Made by a program: the position numbers and the translations under genes
Notes under the pieces: generated by a model
Database searches by the model: none
Seen by the model: the letters and a program-made list of their open reading frames with translations, nothing else
What the model was told of the DNA's origin: nothing
Assembly: GCA_021234155.1 (NCBI GenBank)
Contig: JAJEKV010000095.1
Coordinates: 1,758,043-1,822,042 of the forward strand
Reading direction: 5' to 3'
DNA: 64,000 bases
Source of the DNA: Isoetes taiwanensis
Taxonomy: Eukaryota > Streptophyta > Lycopodiopsida > Isoetales > Isoetaceae
Shown: positions 1 to 12,189 of the stretch, piece by piece
Numbering within the stretch: the first letter of the stretch is position 1
Layout of the letters: each line of letters begins with the position of its first letter

Positions 1-170
1 TTGACACTAAAATAATATCTTTTCAAAGTTCACAAATCTTCATAGCAAATCAAATATGCCAATAAGACCCATTTAATAACTGCAAAGGTAAGAGCACATG
101 GGTAATGTTTCCCTAATCACGCCACCCAAAATGCAATATAAACAACAAATTATTCTTTCCTCTACAATCT

Positions 171-198
171 TTCTAGAAGATTCTAGAACTTTCTAGAG
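171..198. promoter_or_regulatory. Heat-shock-element-like array
   Basis: Six contiguous 5-bp units alternate as TTC-GAA-TTC-GAA-TTC-GAG with exact 2-bp spacing; five match the nTTCn/nGAAn rule and the last is one base off. This is the classical HSF trimer-binding architecture. It lies inside a longer TTCTAGAA-rich low-complexity stretch (about 170-235), with no gene start seen nearby, so it may be only a by-product of the repeat. The match to the motif is seen; any function is inferred. Confidence 0.4.
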
Positions 199-199
199 C

Positions 200-934
200 C
201 TTTCCTTGAAACATTCTAGAACCTTCTCTTGAACCAGCTGTGAATGTTATAGTCTATTTTGTATTCTGTCAGGAACACTACCCTTTCAAGTGCATATATG
301 TAAACATAAATTATTCATAGAATTTAATGCTTGGTCTGTTAGAATGGGGCCGGGGGTCAATGGGCCGGGTTTGAATCCTCCACAACAACATAAAAATTTT
401 AAAAGCCTTTTCCTAAGCGGATGAGCATCAACTTGGGTCGAGGGATTCCAAAGTGGACCAGCGCGTTCGTGATCTCACGCAACATGGTGCTTCATGATCT
501 ATTACGATAGTTTCAAAGTCATGCGCACCTCTGCCGACTTACCATCAACTGGACCGTAGGGATCGCGGTCTATGTACGACTATATATAAACTCCTTAGCC
601 ATCTCGGGTCAGAATACCACGCCCCAAAGCCACGAGTCGCCTGACTAACAATCCATTCGGGCTTGAGCAAGCTGCACAAAAAATGTTAAACAGGTTAGAT
701 ATCATGGTCGCAGATCTTCACTTCAACATGGTTACAGGATCTATTAAGATATAATTTCAAAGTCAAGGTATAAATCGGGCTCTGGCCGATCGCATCACCC
801 GGATCAGAGGATCGTGGTTCATACTTAATTATATAAACTCCTCAGTTTATCAGTCGCGAATACGGCCCCAAAGCCACGGAGCCGCCTGGATTCGAATCCA
901 CTGAGTGTTACACAAACATAAGAACATATATAAG

Positions 935-997
<63 letters not shown>
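200..997. repeat. Composite tandem repeat, copy 1
   Basis: The order of segments here (TTCTAGAA-rich lead, GAATGTTATA, TAAATTATTCATAGAATT, a GGGTTTGAATCC box, ACATAAA..TTTTAAAAGCC, GATGAGCATCAAC) recurs at 1770-2391 with many small indels. Within this copy a ~105-bp sub-unit ending CCCCAAAGCCACG appears twice (about 545-650 and 795-900). GGGTTTGAATCC and GGATTCGAATCC resemble tRNA B-boxes, so a tRNA-derived component is possible. The unit ends in a TA microsatellite. No coding potential is seen. Confidence 0.6.
936..997. repeat. (TA)31 microsatellite
   Basis: Uninterrupted alternating TA of 62 bp, followed directly by ACAAGAAATTTAATGCG. The same ATATACAAG right edge borders the other long TA tracts of the window (2391, 12140, 26020, 47599, 59282, 63890), so these are homologous repeat positions and not independent microsatellites. 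Short YIYIY open frames here are artefacts. Confidence 0.95.
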
Positions 998-999
<2 letters not shown>

Positions 1000-1039
1000 A
1001 GAAATTTAATGCGCCCTACCTGCATGTTCTGAAGTTTGC

Positions 1040-1850
1040 ATGTTCTATGTCAGAAGTTCTTACAGCCCCACATTCTAAAAGAATGTCTTCAGAGAATACT
1101 TCTGAAATTTCATAGATTCTCAAGATTCTCAAATTAAGGTTCTCTTGGAAGTTTCTCGCGAGATTCCTCTCAAATTTTGGCGATTCCTCTAGATTCCATT
1201 ACTCCGTAGGGGATACCCAAAGATTCTATGGACGATTCCTTAGATTCCTTATCCTTCTAGATTTTAAGTGATTGTCTTTAGGTGTCCTCTTACATTAAAG
1301 GAGATCTCAAAGAGAAATTGCTAAAGATTCTTTAGATACTCTGTGGCACCTCATCAACATTCTTAGATTGCCTTAGATTTTATGAAGATTCCCCAGATCC
1401 CCCAGATTTTAAGAGATTCCCTTAGGCTTGTAAAAATAGCCTCCTAGATTCTCACATTTTATGATATTTTCCTTAGATCTCAGACTTGGATCTCCTCTCT
1501 TTACATTCTAGAAATCCTTTAGAACATTCTAAGGCTTTCTGAAACATTCTAAGACTTTCCGGAACATTCTTCAGACCTTTCAAAAAATATTCTATCCTGA
1601 AAGTTACTTCCCCAGATTCTACCTTCCCATGGATTCCTACATTTCTCGAACATTCTAGGAACTTATTGTGAATCACTTGAAACCTTCTCGAAGTGTCGAA
1701 TTCCTCTCTATGATTCCCATTTTCCAGTGTTCTTAGAATTTTTCTATCATTTTGGAACTTTTCTAAAGCATTCTAGAACTTTCCGTAACATTCTAGAACT
1801 TTGAACTCCGTTAGAATGTTATACCTATTTTATTTTAACTGATTATTGCA
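1040..1850. repeat. Degenerate AGATTCC/TTCTAGAA array
   Basis: About 800 bp dominated by imperfect 7-12 bp words such as AGATTCC, TAGATTCC, AAGATTCT and, toward the right, ACATTCTAGAAC. No fixed period is visible by eye. It follows the TA tract and precedes the second composite repeat copy. Similar arrays lie at 2440-2960, 12190-13290 and 26180-26690, again to the right of a TA tract. Confidence 0.75.
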
Positions 1851-2391
1851 ATTCTATATATTTGAAACATAAATTATCTCATAGAATTAATGCTTGTCTA
1901 GTGTTAAAAATGGGGCTGGAAAAATAATGACCGTGGTTCAAATCCCCCACACAACATAAATTTTAAAAGCCTCTTCCTTAAAGGATGAGCATTCAACGTA
2001 TGCTCGTGAGGATTCGGACCATCAAGGGTCGAGATCGTACATGTGGCAAAAGTACCCAAAAGCAACATGGTCGTAGGGATCCCAGATCTATCATCAAGAT
2101 CAAGAAGAACAACCGACCATAGGGATCGATACATAATTCTGCCATGTGCAACGTAGGGGATGTGTCCCAAAGCACGTGAGTCGGTAGGATTCTGACCCAT
2201 CGAATGACTCACCGTCCTCGACCAGGATCGCTACATAGTCTATACACAAATCGCCATTCGCTATAGGATACGCCCTTAAAGCCGCGAGCCTTTAGGATTC
2301 CTGTGGGACTCCAATCTGCTCTGATTTAGAGGACGCAAACATAAGAACATAAAGATAAGAGCATATATATATATATATAGATATATATATA
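1770..2391. repeat. Composite tandem repeat, copy 2
   Basis: Direct repeat of 200-997, with the same block order including GGTTCAAATCC (a better B-box match, 1933-1943), ACATAAATTTTAAAAGCC and GGATGAGCATTCAAC, ending in an interrupted TA tract (2363-2391). The copies differ by many 1-5 bp indels and by lost sub-units. Confidence 0.55.
2363..2391. repeat. TA microsatellite, interrupted
   Basis: Alternating TA with one G at 2380, followed by the family right edge ACAAG and then by an AGATTCC-type stretch. Confidence 0.85.
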
Positions 2392-2439
2392 CAAGCATTT
2401 GGTGTACTCATGAGGGGAGCAAGTAATGAAGTCATGGCT

Positions 2440-2960
2440 ACATTGGGAGCAAGAATAGATTTCCCAAGCTCTCTAAGATTCTTCAAGTTTACCAATATTC
2501 CATCAACGCCACCTCATTTCGGAAAGATAACGGCAAGATTTAACTTCAGGAATCTATTAATAAGATTTTCCAAGATGTTTTAGCATGTTCTGTGATAAAT
2601 AGTATAGTAAAGATTCATCATAAAGCAATAACCCAATGTGAAAGATATTCTTGATAATTCTTAAAGATTTTATGAAATTCCCTAGACTCTCCATACAAGA
2701 TTTCATCAAGCATTTCCTAAATTCAAAGATTTTATAAAGATTCCATTACATTCAAGATTCTCTAGATTCCTCTCAATATTCATGTAGATTCTCCCAGATT
2801 CGCTACATTCTATAAAATATTCCACTGGCTCTCCAAGATTACCGTAAAACTCTCGATTCTTCAAAACTTCTGTATGAAGAACTCATTAGATCTCTAAAAT
2901 CATATCTTCCCATTCCGATTCCCCATAGATCCATCAAGATTAGTGAATGTATCTAGAGTT
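2440..2960. repeat. AGATTCC-type low-complexity stretch
   Basis: Sparser version of the 1040-1850 array: AAGATT, AGATTCC, TAGATTCC and GATTCTC words repeat at irregular spacing up to about 2960. No coding signal. Confidence 0.5.
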
Positions 2961-5900
2961 TATTTAGTCACAGAGTTGGGAGACAGATTTTACATGCAAC
3001 CATTGGTTTACTTCCTCGATGGACTTTCAAGAAGCTTGGCCCCATGATGCTTACCTAATATCTATTGTTCATGTTCAATCTAGAACTTGAAATATATAGG
3101 AACATAATACTCTTCCGAAGTTCTCATGATAATTGCAACAACGATGTGACTATGAAAGTGATGCGACTAGTACATAATTTTGATCTTTGATCCGATAGGT
3201 AGTATTTATATTCGCTCAACAACGTAAGTTGTTGTCGTCGCGCTGGGAATCAAAAAGAAGAATTATAAAATATATCTTCATTAGAATTGCCTACACCATG
3301 TGTATTACTCATGCTTTGCAACGTATAAACAGAATTGCTAAAAATAGTAGGAAGAGTTATGCTTAAATGAGTCACTTCCTCTCGTCTAAGTCCGTTCACC
3401 GTTCTCAGGGATATTTATACCGCCAGCTTCTAGATGCAAGTCGACCTAATGTTTTTCTTTCATAAACATAAGCATACTTGTTGGAGCATATAAGTGTGAG
3501 GTTAGGCATTCATGATAACGTCTAATAGCTCACTACATCTAATAACTCAAAAAAATGTATTCAAGCGTAATAAATGCCTCTAATTTGTGCAATATGACAT
3601 ACAAGCTAACTAAGGAGTTGGTAAGAGGGTTAAGTGGAGGAAAACATGTGAATGAGCAGTGTGTCACATGAAGATTCACTATATGTCACTAGACCAAAGG
3701 AATATTTTTGGGGTAGGAATCTAATCAACCTAACAAAGACTAAAGATAACATCACGTAACAAAATGTAGTCTTCCTGAAATGTTCTTTTAAGGCAAATGT
3801 GGAGACCTGATGCATGTGCAGACATGGAGACCATGTACATTGTGGTTAAGCATTGAGGTTTTGTAAAACCCGCAACATGTGCAACCACCTTGGAACAACA
3901 GGTGACTTCAGAGCGACAGAAGTTTCTTTGATTCTAAGACCAACCAAAGTTTACAAACACATTGTCAATAGAATCAGTAAACATTTTGAAAAGCCGCGAT
4001 TCACAATTTTTCCAGACATCGGTATCATATTTGGAAAGCGACATCCATAATTTCCTTACATCCAAACAATTGTGGGGGAGGTTAATTGTTCTAAATCCGT
4101 ACCCTAATAATACTTTAAATCAAAACCGACATCCATAGAAGAGTTCACTCACAACTATTTATGTAGCCAAGAAACAAAAGAGGCTAGAAAAGAAATTGGT
4201 GAGAGGAAACAAAAGCCAAAAAGAAGGTAAGACTCAATGTCCCATGGTGCATTACTTATGATTTGAAACATTTAGCTTTTTCTATCACCTCCTAAATCCA
4301 CAACCCAACCATGCCAATTATTTGTAACAAATTTTAATGAAATCCAAGAAGTTTAAGTCCTGTAGTTTAAAGACTTGATTATGGAGGGAACGTGAAGGGT
4401 ACCCAATGAACAATCTAGGATGTCTTGGACGCCAAGATCCAAATGACCACTATAAGAGGGGTAAAACAGAGAAGAATGGTGCATCAATGAACAATCTAGA
4501 ATTCATCCTAGACTATCACTCCAAACCACTCACTCATAAGTTTGGACTTCAAAACAATCATACTATGAATTGTACATTTCTATTGTTCTCCAAAGTCATT
4601 GATCTACAAAAGTGACCTTAATCCATGCAACCTAAACTCACAAAAAAAAATTTACTACTTAAAGGCAAAGCATAATGCATATGGAGACACAAATACTCTT
4701 TCCAAGTTGCAAAAGTTTTCCCGAGCCATTATATTAATATCCTTAACTTCTCGAGATGATAGAGTTTGTATGCTCCATTTATCCTAGGATAACCAAATCT
4801 AGAGAGAAGTTTTCTTACTAAAAGAACACACAAGTCATGATACATAAAAGCAAGTCATGGACTAGCCTTTTTGTAAAGATTTCAATCTCGCAAGCTTCAT
4901 TTAGAGGCCTCTACAATCTCAAGAATTGTACATAATAATAAATTGATTGTTTCTCAGACCAACCTTTCCAGATTTATGGATTGTCGTTATAACCCCACTT
5001 ATGTTTCGCATAAAAAATTACGCTTTCACCATCATATTTACCCTATAGGAGACTATTTCTCTTTTAAGAATTTCCATTAATTATGGCATGTTTTACTCCC
5101 CTTACCAACCAACTTTCTACTTCATGCTTTTCAAGGTTATGCAGCTTTGAGATTCAATTTTATCCAACTCTTCCAACTCCCGCCTATAAGCTCATACGTG
5201 GCAACAAATAAAGTTGAGATTAACGAAGTTGGCTGTGATCGTTACTCTATGCACTGGGCCGTTGTCACCAAAATTATGACCTAATTTTGAACCGAGCCCA
5301 ACTTTTAAAGGTAAACCTCGTGCACTTAAACAAATTTTATTCGCTGCACAAAATACTGGCAAAACCGTGAAACTCATCTGACCGACTGCAGACTGCTGCT
5401 GAAAACTGGAGCGTAATCATTGACAAGTGAAAGGAAACATCTCCACTTGCATTTTGCTCTCGAATGATATGTGTATATCGTAACAACTTTTTGCAATGGA
5501 AACACACAAATAGATGATATCCGCTTCTTTACAATTTAAACTTCTATTTACTCAGCTTATAGACGTAATCGCATGCCCAGAATCATCAAAGATGCTCTAT
5601 AAACTTTTGACTCACAATCCCCAAAATTCCAATACCTTAAAACATATTACACTTGAGCTACTTAATGTATGACCTTACATCGAAAGAAATTACTTTGTAA
5701 AATTTCATTATAGAAGATAGGGCAAGGCTTCATAGCCTTCAATATCCACCATTGCAGCAGCATTACACTTTGAACTATAGCCTCAGACCCACCATATATA
5801 AAATCAAAAGATGCAAAGAAGTATAATCTATACAAATCCATTTAATGCCTCATCAATGTCATCCTTTTGTTGTCCAAATATGCATTGTTACGAGGAAAAT

Positions 5901-8400
5901 AATTCATGTTTGCCGGACATGCTAGATCCGAGGCTTACATTCCAAATCGGCCGCTTAATTACTCACTTCATCGCTATGTACACGATAGCGTTAGCGACCT
6001 GAAGAGGCTCAAGTTTCATTATGGGCTCTCGCTTTTCTTATGCTGCTCGGTGGAGAGCTGATCTCGAATCCATAACATGAGCAAGGCCCTACAATTACAC
6101 AATTTAAAAAATACCATCGAAAGGACACGTATATGCAAGCTTGAGTCCGGGCTAGAGAATTCCTAACAAAAGGCAAGTAGTTGAAGCCATAGGCGTGACT
6201 TGGTTCTGCTCTAACTCCCTCCTCAGAGCAGACAGCTAGGAGGAACTCCAACTTAATCGTGTTCATTACATAGAATTTAATCATGCCTAAAATATTTTGT
6301 GCTAGGAGCTAGTCGCGATACCCCAGAGATAATACTCATCCGTACATTAGATATTTCTGTATTGATATTGGCTTGCTCGTAAAATTTCAATACATACCAT
6401 ATTACAATCGCCAAGGGTCCATTCAATATCGATGTTATTTTAAATATCCGGAGCAACCTCCTCACATGTTTTTTGGACGATTCCGCAAATAATACCTTCA
6501 CTTGGCTAAAGATGGAATCACCTTGTCTATCAATATCCTAACTTTTCCACAATGGTAAATTGGGATAAAACAAATTGATGATATAGTGATATCAAGTATG
6601 AGTACCGTGGAGACAAGAATCCCATTACGTTAATAGAAAATAAAAGGCATCGCTAATAATAAAGCAGCATCGCTGAAGTTATTGCCTAGATGCTTCATGA
6701 TTGTTCCTTTAATTAAGCCAAAGTCTCAAGCATTTCTGAGCTTAAGTGGAATTGAGATAAATAAAACAATGTAACGAGATAAACGTGACACCACATTTTT
6801 GCACAAATTTTCAAGCAAGAAGGTACACATCGCCATTTACTTGAAATCAAGGATGTCGTAATCAAACCAGCATCCAATGAGAGCCTCAAGTAGCGAGCAC
6901 TTTGTCGCTGGCACCGATAGCTGGATCGACGAGATTTCTCGTTTTCTCTATGCCTCATCGCTACCACATTTTAGTAATAATAAGTGGTCATTAGCCCAAG
7001 CTGATGATAGGAAAAACAAACTAAACCTATAATTGCTAGTAGGTTAATGGTCAGCATTGTGGCCATGGGGTTTGGACAATTTTATACGGGTTCCTTTTTT
7101 CCAGCTCAAATTTTGCTAAGACAGTATTTTGTCTTCGGGCTTATGTCTATGAATAAGCTGCTAAAGACTCTTTGATAAGAGTCCAAGTAGCTCCAACTTA
7201 TCTTCCAATTTACACCTCATTTTCTTCAGCTTTTCCTCCTCTGTATGACCGTCCTAATCTTCATTTGTCCCCTCTCCGGGATGCAAAGACAACCTCAGGA
7301 TTTCCTAGTTGGTCAAGATCATTTTTTGCCAAGAATAACTAAAAGAAACAGATTTTAGATCTACTAAATGTGATGCAAAAAAAATGCAGACTTCCCATGT
7401 GGCAATCCCGAATTTGGTATTTTTTCCCAGGATTTCTTTTGGCAGCAGTATTGTGCCCCATCAAATCTAAAAGTAAAGCCTTAACTTACATTGTCCCTTG
7501 TCAATCTCTCTTTGCGCAACAAGATCAATGAATTTGCCCTTGTTTGTCCCAATTATTACAAATTTGAAGGGTCGTGAACTGCTTTGGACTCCACCTGCAC
7601 CAAGATTCATGAATCTCCCAAGCAGAGACAATGTTAAAGACAGAACTAACAAAATAGCAAAGATATGCTAGTCATGTATCATTAACATTTTCTTTTGCAA
7701 CCTTCCTTCACATGAAGCTTCGTGATTTCTAAAAACAATCGGGCACATACTCGTGAATGCAAAGGTGGACAAATCGCTACCTTTTATAGGATACTGAACG
7801 ATCCGTGATCAACAGCCAGGATTAGCTGCAGAAAGGGCTTCAAGTACATGTTGTGATCGTGGGCCCTAAATGTTAAAATGAATAGTACTCAAAATGCAAT
7901 ACGTAAAGAGAATGAATTAATGTTGATTGATAGTAGATCCTCCAATGCATGATTGAATAACCCACCCTTGAACCTCGCGAACATGCAAGCATAAGGTCCC
8001 ATTTACCAAAAACCATAATGAATGCTAAAACGCCAGAAACTTAAGTCCAAGCATACATTGGGCTCAAAACCTTAGGATGCAAGAGCAGACGGAGCAGCTT
8101 TGTGTCACAATGGAGTATCTCTCACAAAAGACATTAGAATGCAATTCAGATCCATTTTGACACAAAGTAATGGCATTATAAATAAAACCATAGTACCTCC
8201 GGGATGAGCTTATCAACAAGCATACTTCAAGCAAGTCGCATGTCCGAAACCAGTTTAGCACATTTGCATGGGAAGAGTTAAAGAGGCAAAAACTATGTGA
8301 ACACAACTTGAAGAAGAAGCAGATACATCTTAAAATGGATATCTTGAAAAGAATTCACCTCTTCTCGATGGATGTGATGCCAATGAGGTCCATGCTTCCT
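2961..8400. other. No recognisable gene (5.4 kb)
   Basis: AT-rich intergenic-type sequence. Open frames on both strands are at most about 90 codons, lack recognisable domains and overlap one another. I see no splice-site-bounded coding block, long repeat, tRNA or rRNA. Old transposon sequence is likely but no ends were identified. Confidence 0.6.
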
Positions 8401-8875
8401 AACATCCTGTGGTGGGATCACAAACAAAATCGCTATAATAAAGGTTCTTCATGTGAGGCTCCAACCATAATTTTAAAACCAACATTCTATTAATTCCACT
8501 AGATTCAGAGGCTTGAAGAGCCGCAGCCCATAATCCGGGTCACATGTCCAATCAGAAGCGCATTTTGATAGTGTGCGTGCATGCCTACTTTCTTGACACA
8601 TTCCCTTAAGGCATAAAACTTATACTAACTCCGTGAAGGTGCGACTCCTCTAGCAAACGACATGGACGATGGTGTTAAAATTAGCTTGGTAACTTACATG
8701 GTACACCAATTAAATGTGTCTATCTGGTTATTCCTGCGCATAAAAGGCAATCTGGTTATTCCGGCACAAAAGGCGCATCGCATGCACTCAATACAAACAG
8801 AAACTTGAAATGCATAAACTTGAAATGCACTCAAATTCAAAATATGAAAGAAGGATATTCCCGACAAACCTCTTA
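8401..8875. repeat. Tandem duplication A, copy 1
   Basis: Direct repeat with 8916-9393. Shared landmarks in order: TCGCTATAATAAAG, CCAACCATAATTTTAAA, CAACATTCTATTAAT, GAAGAGCCGC, TAACTCCGTGAAG, ATGGACGATGGTGT and CTTGAAATGCATAAACTTG. The copies differ almost only by short insertions and deletions. No gene is recognised. Confidence 0.85.
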
Positions 8876-8915
8876 ACATCCGTGGGACTGTCAAGGATAT
8901 TCCTGCAAGCCTCTT

Positions 8916-9393
8916 AACATCCGTGGATCACAACAAATAAAATCGCTATAATAAAGCGGTTCTTCAATGTGAGGCCCAACCATAATTTTAAAAACCAACA
9001 TTCTATTAATCTCCACTAGATCTCAGAGCTTGAAGAGCCGCGAAAAGCCCATAATCTGTCACATGTCCAATCGTATGCATTCTTTGATAGTGCGTGCATG
9101 CCCATTTCTCTGACAAAGACATTTTCCTCATGGGCATAAAAACTTATATACTAACTCCGTGAAGTTAAAAGGACTCTAGCAAACTTATTATGGACGATGG
9201 TGTGTTAAAACTAGCTTGCAATCCTACATGGCACACCACTAAATGTGGCCTATCCATGGCCCCTGCACAAAAAGGCAATCTCGTTATTCCAGACAAAAGG
9301 CAGATTAGACGTATCAAAACAGTAAACTTGAAATGCATAAACTTGAAATGCACTCAAATTCAAAATATGAAAGAAGGATATTCCCATAAACCT
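8916..9393. repeat. Tandem duplication A, copy 2
   Basis: Second copy of 8401-8875 in the same orientation and almost the same length (478 vs 475 bp), separated by 40 bp that itself repeats the words AAGGATATTCC and CCTCTTAACATCCGTGG. Confidence 0.85.
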
Positions 9394-11564
9394 TTGTCAA
9401 TGAAGAAGTGAGTCCTTGCATGAATATCTTCTTCACCGACACCGCCGATTGGCTTGGGAACCCATCGCGCATCAAAGAGGTGCCTCTATGCTCATCTACC
9501 TTAGCATCCTCTGAATGACGCCAAGCTTCCGGGCACTTCTAATAAGTGACTTACACCGCTAGGGAATGCTCGTGATGATCCAATAATGGGCTTGTTGGCA
9601 TCTAAAGTCGACAGTGCTAAGAAACGCCGGGCAGGGCAAAAGACCTGCCGTCCAACCTCGTAGATTTCCGTGATGCAAATTGGCCGCCTTTGTTTCAAGC
9701 AGAGCCGCATTGTTAGAAGAATCAGAAATATTATAGATGAAGAATTTGCGCGCGTAAGAACATACATGTCGCTCGAAAACTGTGAATCGGGTTTCTTATG
9801 GTGGGAAGCCTGAAGAAGAAACGAAAGCCTGGGCCCATTTCCAAGAGGAGGCTCGGACTTCATCCGTAGAAGGCGTTGAACTTATGAAAGCATAGGGAGA
9901 TCATTATAATAGGGGAGAGATCATAGAGAAGTAATGCCAATCGCCTTTCAAAGTTTTTGTCGCAAGAACTATCTCGATATAGCATAGACGTTTTCATTGT
10001 TTTGCACCATTTCTGCTACGAATCTGAAAATATACACCTAAGATCATTTGTAGATCTTTTCTCCAACCTTTCCAACGATGTTCTCAGACCTAAAATGGAG
10101 CTTGTTTAGGAGTTATGCCCATTTTTCTCGATGAGGTCTAAAATAAATTTAAACTATCCTAAATTGAGCAACGAGCAAAAGAAAGGACGCATCTAGAAAT
10201 AGTAAAGACAGACATGCTTTCCTTGCACACAAGTAGACATAACCTCTTGCACACAAGGCGAACCGCCATCAAACCAGAAAGTTCCCACCTCGTCATCAAT
10301 GTAACTCGCTGATTAACCGTAGATCTGATTTTTTTCAAAACCTCTAGATATTTCAAAAGTCTCGCCATGTTGAATAAAGTTAACAAAGTATGCCCAAATG
10401 ATATATGGTACCTAACTGTAAACTGCCAATGAATCGGGAACCTGTAGATCACAAAACTACAAATGCTCTATAAGGAACCAACGCAGATACATACCAATTA
10501 GGAGCTGCCAAGAGATAAATTGCTTTCAAACCTTTGCCGGATAAGCCGCAGAGGATTTCTCACCCTTCTATGGCCTATGCCCTGCAAAGGTTTAGACCGG
10601 CAGCCAAGATGACATCATCGAGAAAACATCTCCGTGTCTACTTTTCAAATAACTTCATTGCTTTGTGTCCAAACTCACCTTCAACAAAACCCAATTACAT
10701 AATTTGTGTCCAAGAGACATCATCTCTAACCGAAGAAGCTTGTCAAAGTCTCCAGTAATCCCTAATGTTCAAGCATGAAAGGGCCCCGCATGACGAAATT
10801 TAGGCGTGGGAAAACGCTACCTTCTCGCTTTGTGGCTTAATTAAATTCGTCCCGGCCTTCCTTTACCAAGGAATTTGCATTCAAGATAATCATAGTGATT
10901 TTTACGTTGAATATCAAGCATCGCGATCTCAAAAATTTCCTTTGAAACATAATTAAACCCGCCACCAAATATCAAAGTACCATGGAACCGAAGAGCAAAG
11001 AACAAAATGGTAATTATGTCAATAGATCTAGTTTACCCCAGAAGCCTAGTTCGCTATTCCTAAAGATAAACATTAATGTGAAAGGCTTAAGTTTTAAACC
11101 GAAAGTAAAATTGTCACCAAGTTGAAGCCCAAACTACTTTCCCGCATACTAAATAAACCCGCCTCTATTTCTCCGAACCGCAAAGCCGGGTCAGCCGTTT
11201 AGGTTCCCATACAAATCCGAGCATCTGCATCCCATACAAATCCGAGACCGCTATAACCCAATCCCTGGATCAATGCCGTGCACTCCTTTTTAAACAATCC
11301 GCCATATCATCTTGCCGTTTCAGAATATGAAACAAAATGCCGTGATTTCATCATAATAGAGGACTAACTTTACCTTAGAGGCCATGCATGCATTTCCAGT
11401 TGGTGCTGGGAGACTAAGAGCAATGCTACACATCAATGGGTCTAGATAAAATGGATTCGCCGATATGAAAGCTCAAATAAAGGGGCTTTTCATATTAACA
11501 ATGTAATTAATGATGCTTAATTGCCGCCAAAGGCTATCTCACCCCTATATTAAATGTAATACAA
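9394..11564. other. No recognisable gene (2.2 kb)
   Basis: Anonymous sequence. The longest frame (minus strand 9501-9863, 120 codons) has no recognisable domain and no supporting splice or promoter context. The text near 10027-10140 (TATACACCTAAGATCATTTG followed by TTTTCTCCAAC) recurs diverged near 16750-16800, so part is dispersed repeat. Confidence 0.5.
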
Positions 11565-11979
11565 TTTCTTTACATTTCTTTTGCACATCCAATATTTAAT
11601 AAACATTAAATATAAAATGCCCCTAATTTCAGATGGACGGCCTACATAAAAGCCCCAATTGAATCCTTTAGATCTAATCTAAGTTATATCAAAAGCCCCA
11701 AATAAAGGGGGTCATTAGTTGTTTAGTGTCAATAAATGAACTCTGCCCATCTAGAGATGGACGTCGAGATCACCTATTAACAATTTCCTCAGACCTTCCT
11801 TTAACCTTAGAATCATACACGATTAATGCGTTCTATCGACGGCTTCAGTGGATGGGGTGCATGTCCATGCCCCATGCATGCCCCCATCAAATCCAAGGGC
11901 TATTGTCGCGACACTTAAAATCGACGGCTGTGATGAATCTACAAACTTTCAACCCCCCATAGGACCCATAATATAATTG
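11565..11979 (+). mobile_element. Repeat family M, copy 1 (non-autonomous element?)
   Basis: Shares with 58845-59283 and 63500-63890 the ordered blocks AAAGCCCCAAATAAAG, GATGGGGTGCATG, CCCCATGCATGCCCC, ATCAAATCCAAGGGCTATTG, GATGAATCTACAAACTTTC and AACCCCCCATAGGACCCAT, then a TA tract with right edge ACAAG. No ORF, terminal inverted repeat or target duplication was established, so the class is unknown. High copy number and lack of coding fit a non-autonomous transposon or part of one. Confidence 0.7.
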
Positions 11980-11994
11980 TATATATATATTGAA

Positions 11995-12033
<39 letters not shown>

Positions 12034-12036
12034 GGA

Positions 12037-12102
<66 letters not shown>

Positions 12103-12140
12103 TATATATATATAAGTATATATATATATATATATATATA
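11980..12140. repeat. Long interrupted TA microsatellite
   Basis: About 160 bp of alternating TA with a few interruptions (TGAAA, CATA, GGAGC), between family-M sequence on the left and ACAAGTTATTGTACTATGA on the right. It could form cruciforms and is a likely assembly-length uncertainty. Confidence 0.95.
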
Positions 12141-12189
12141 CAAGTTATTGTACTATGAGGGGACTCAGACAAATTGGACTAGAAGCCAA

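Noticed and set aside
1933-1943. tRNA gene at the GGTTCAAATCC box
   Set aside because: No acceptor, D or anticodon stem can be paired around it; at most a tRNA-derived repeat.
9501-9863. 120-codon minus-strand ORF
   Set aside because: No recognisable domain, no splice context, and overlapping frames look equally random.
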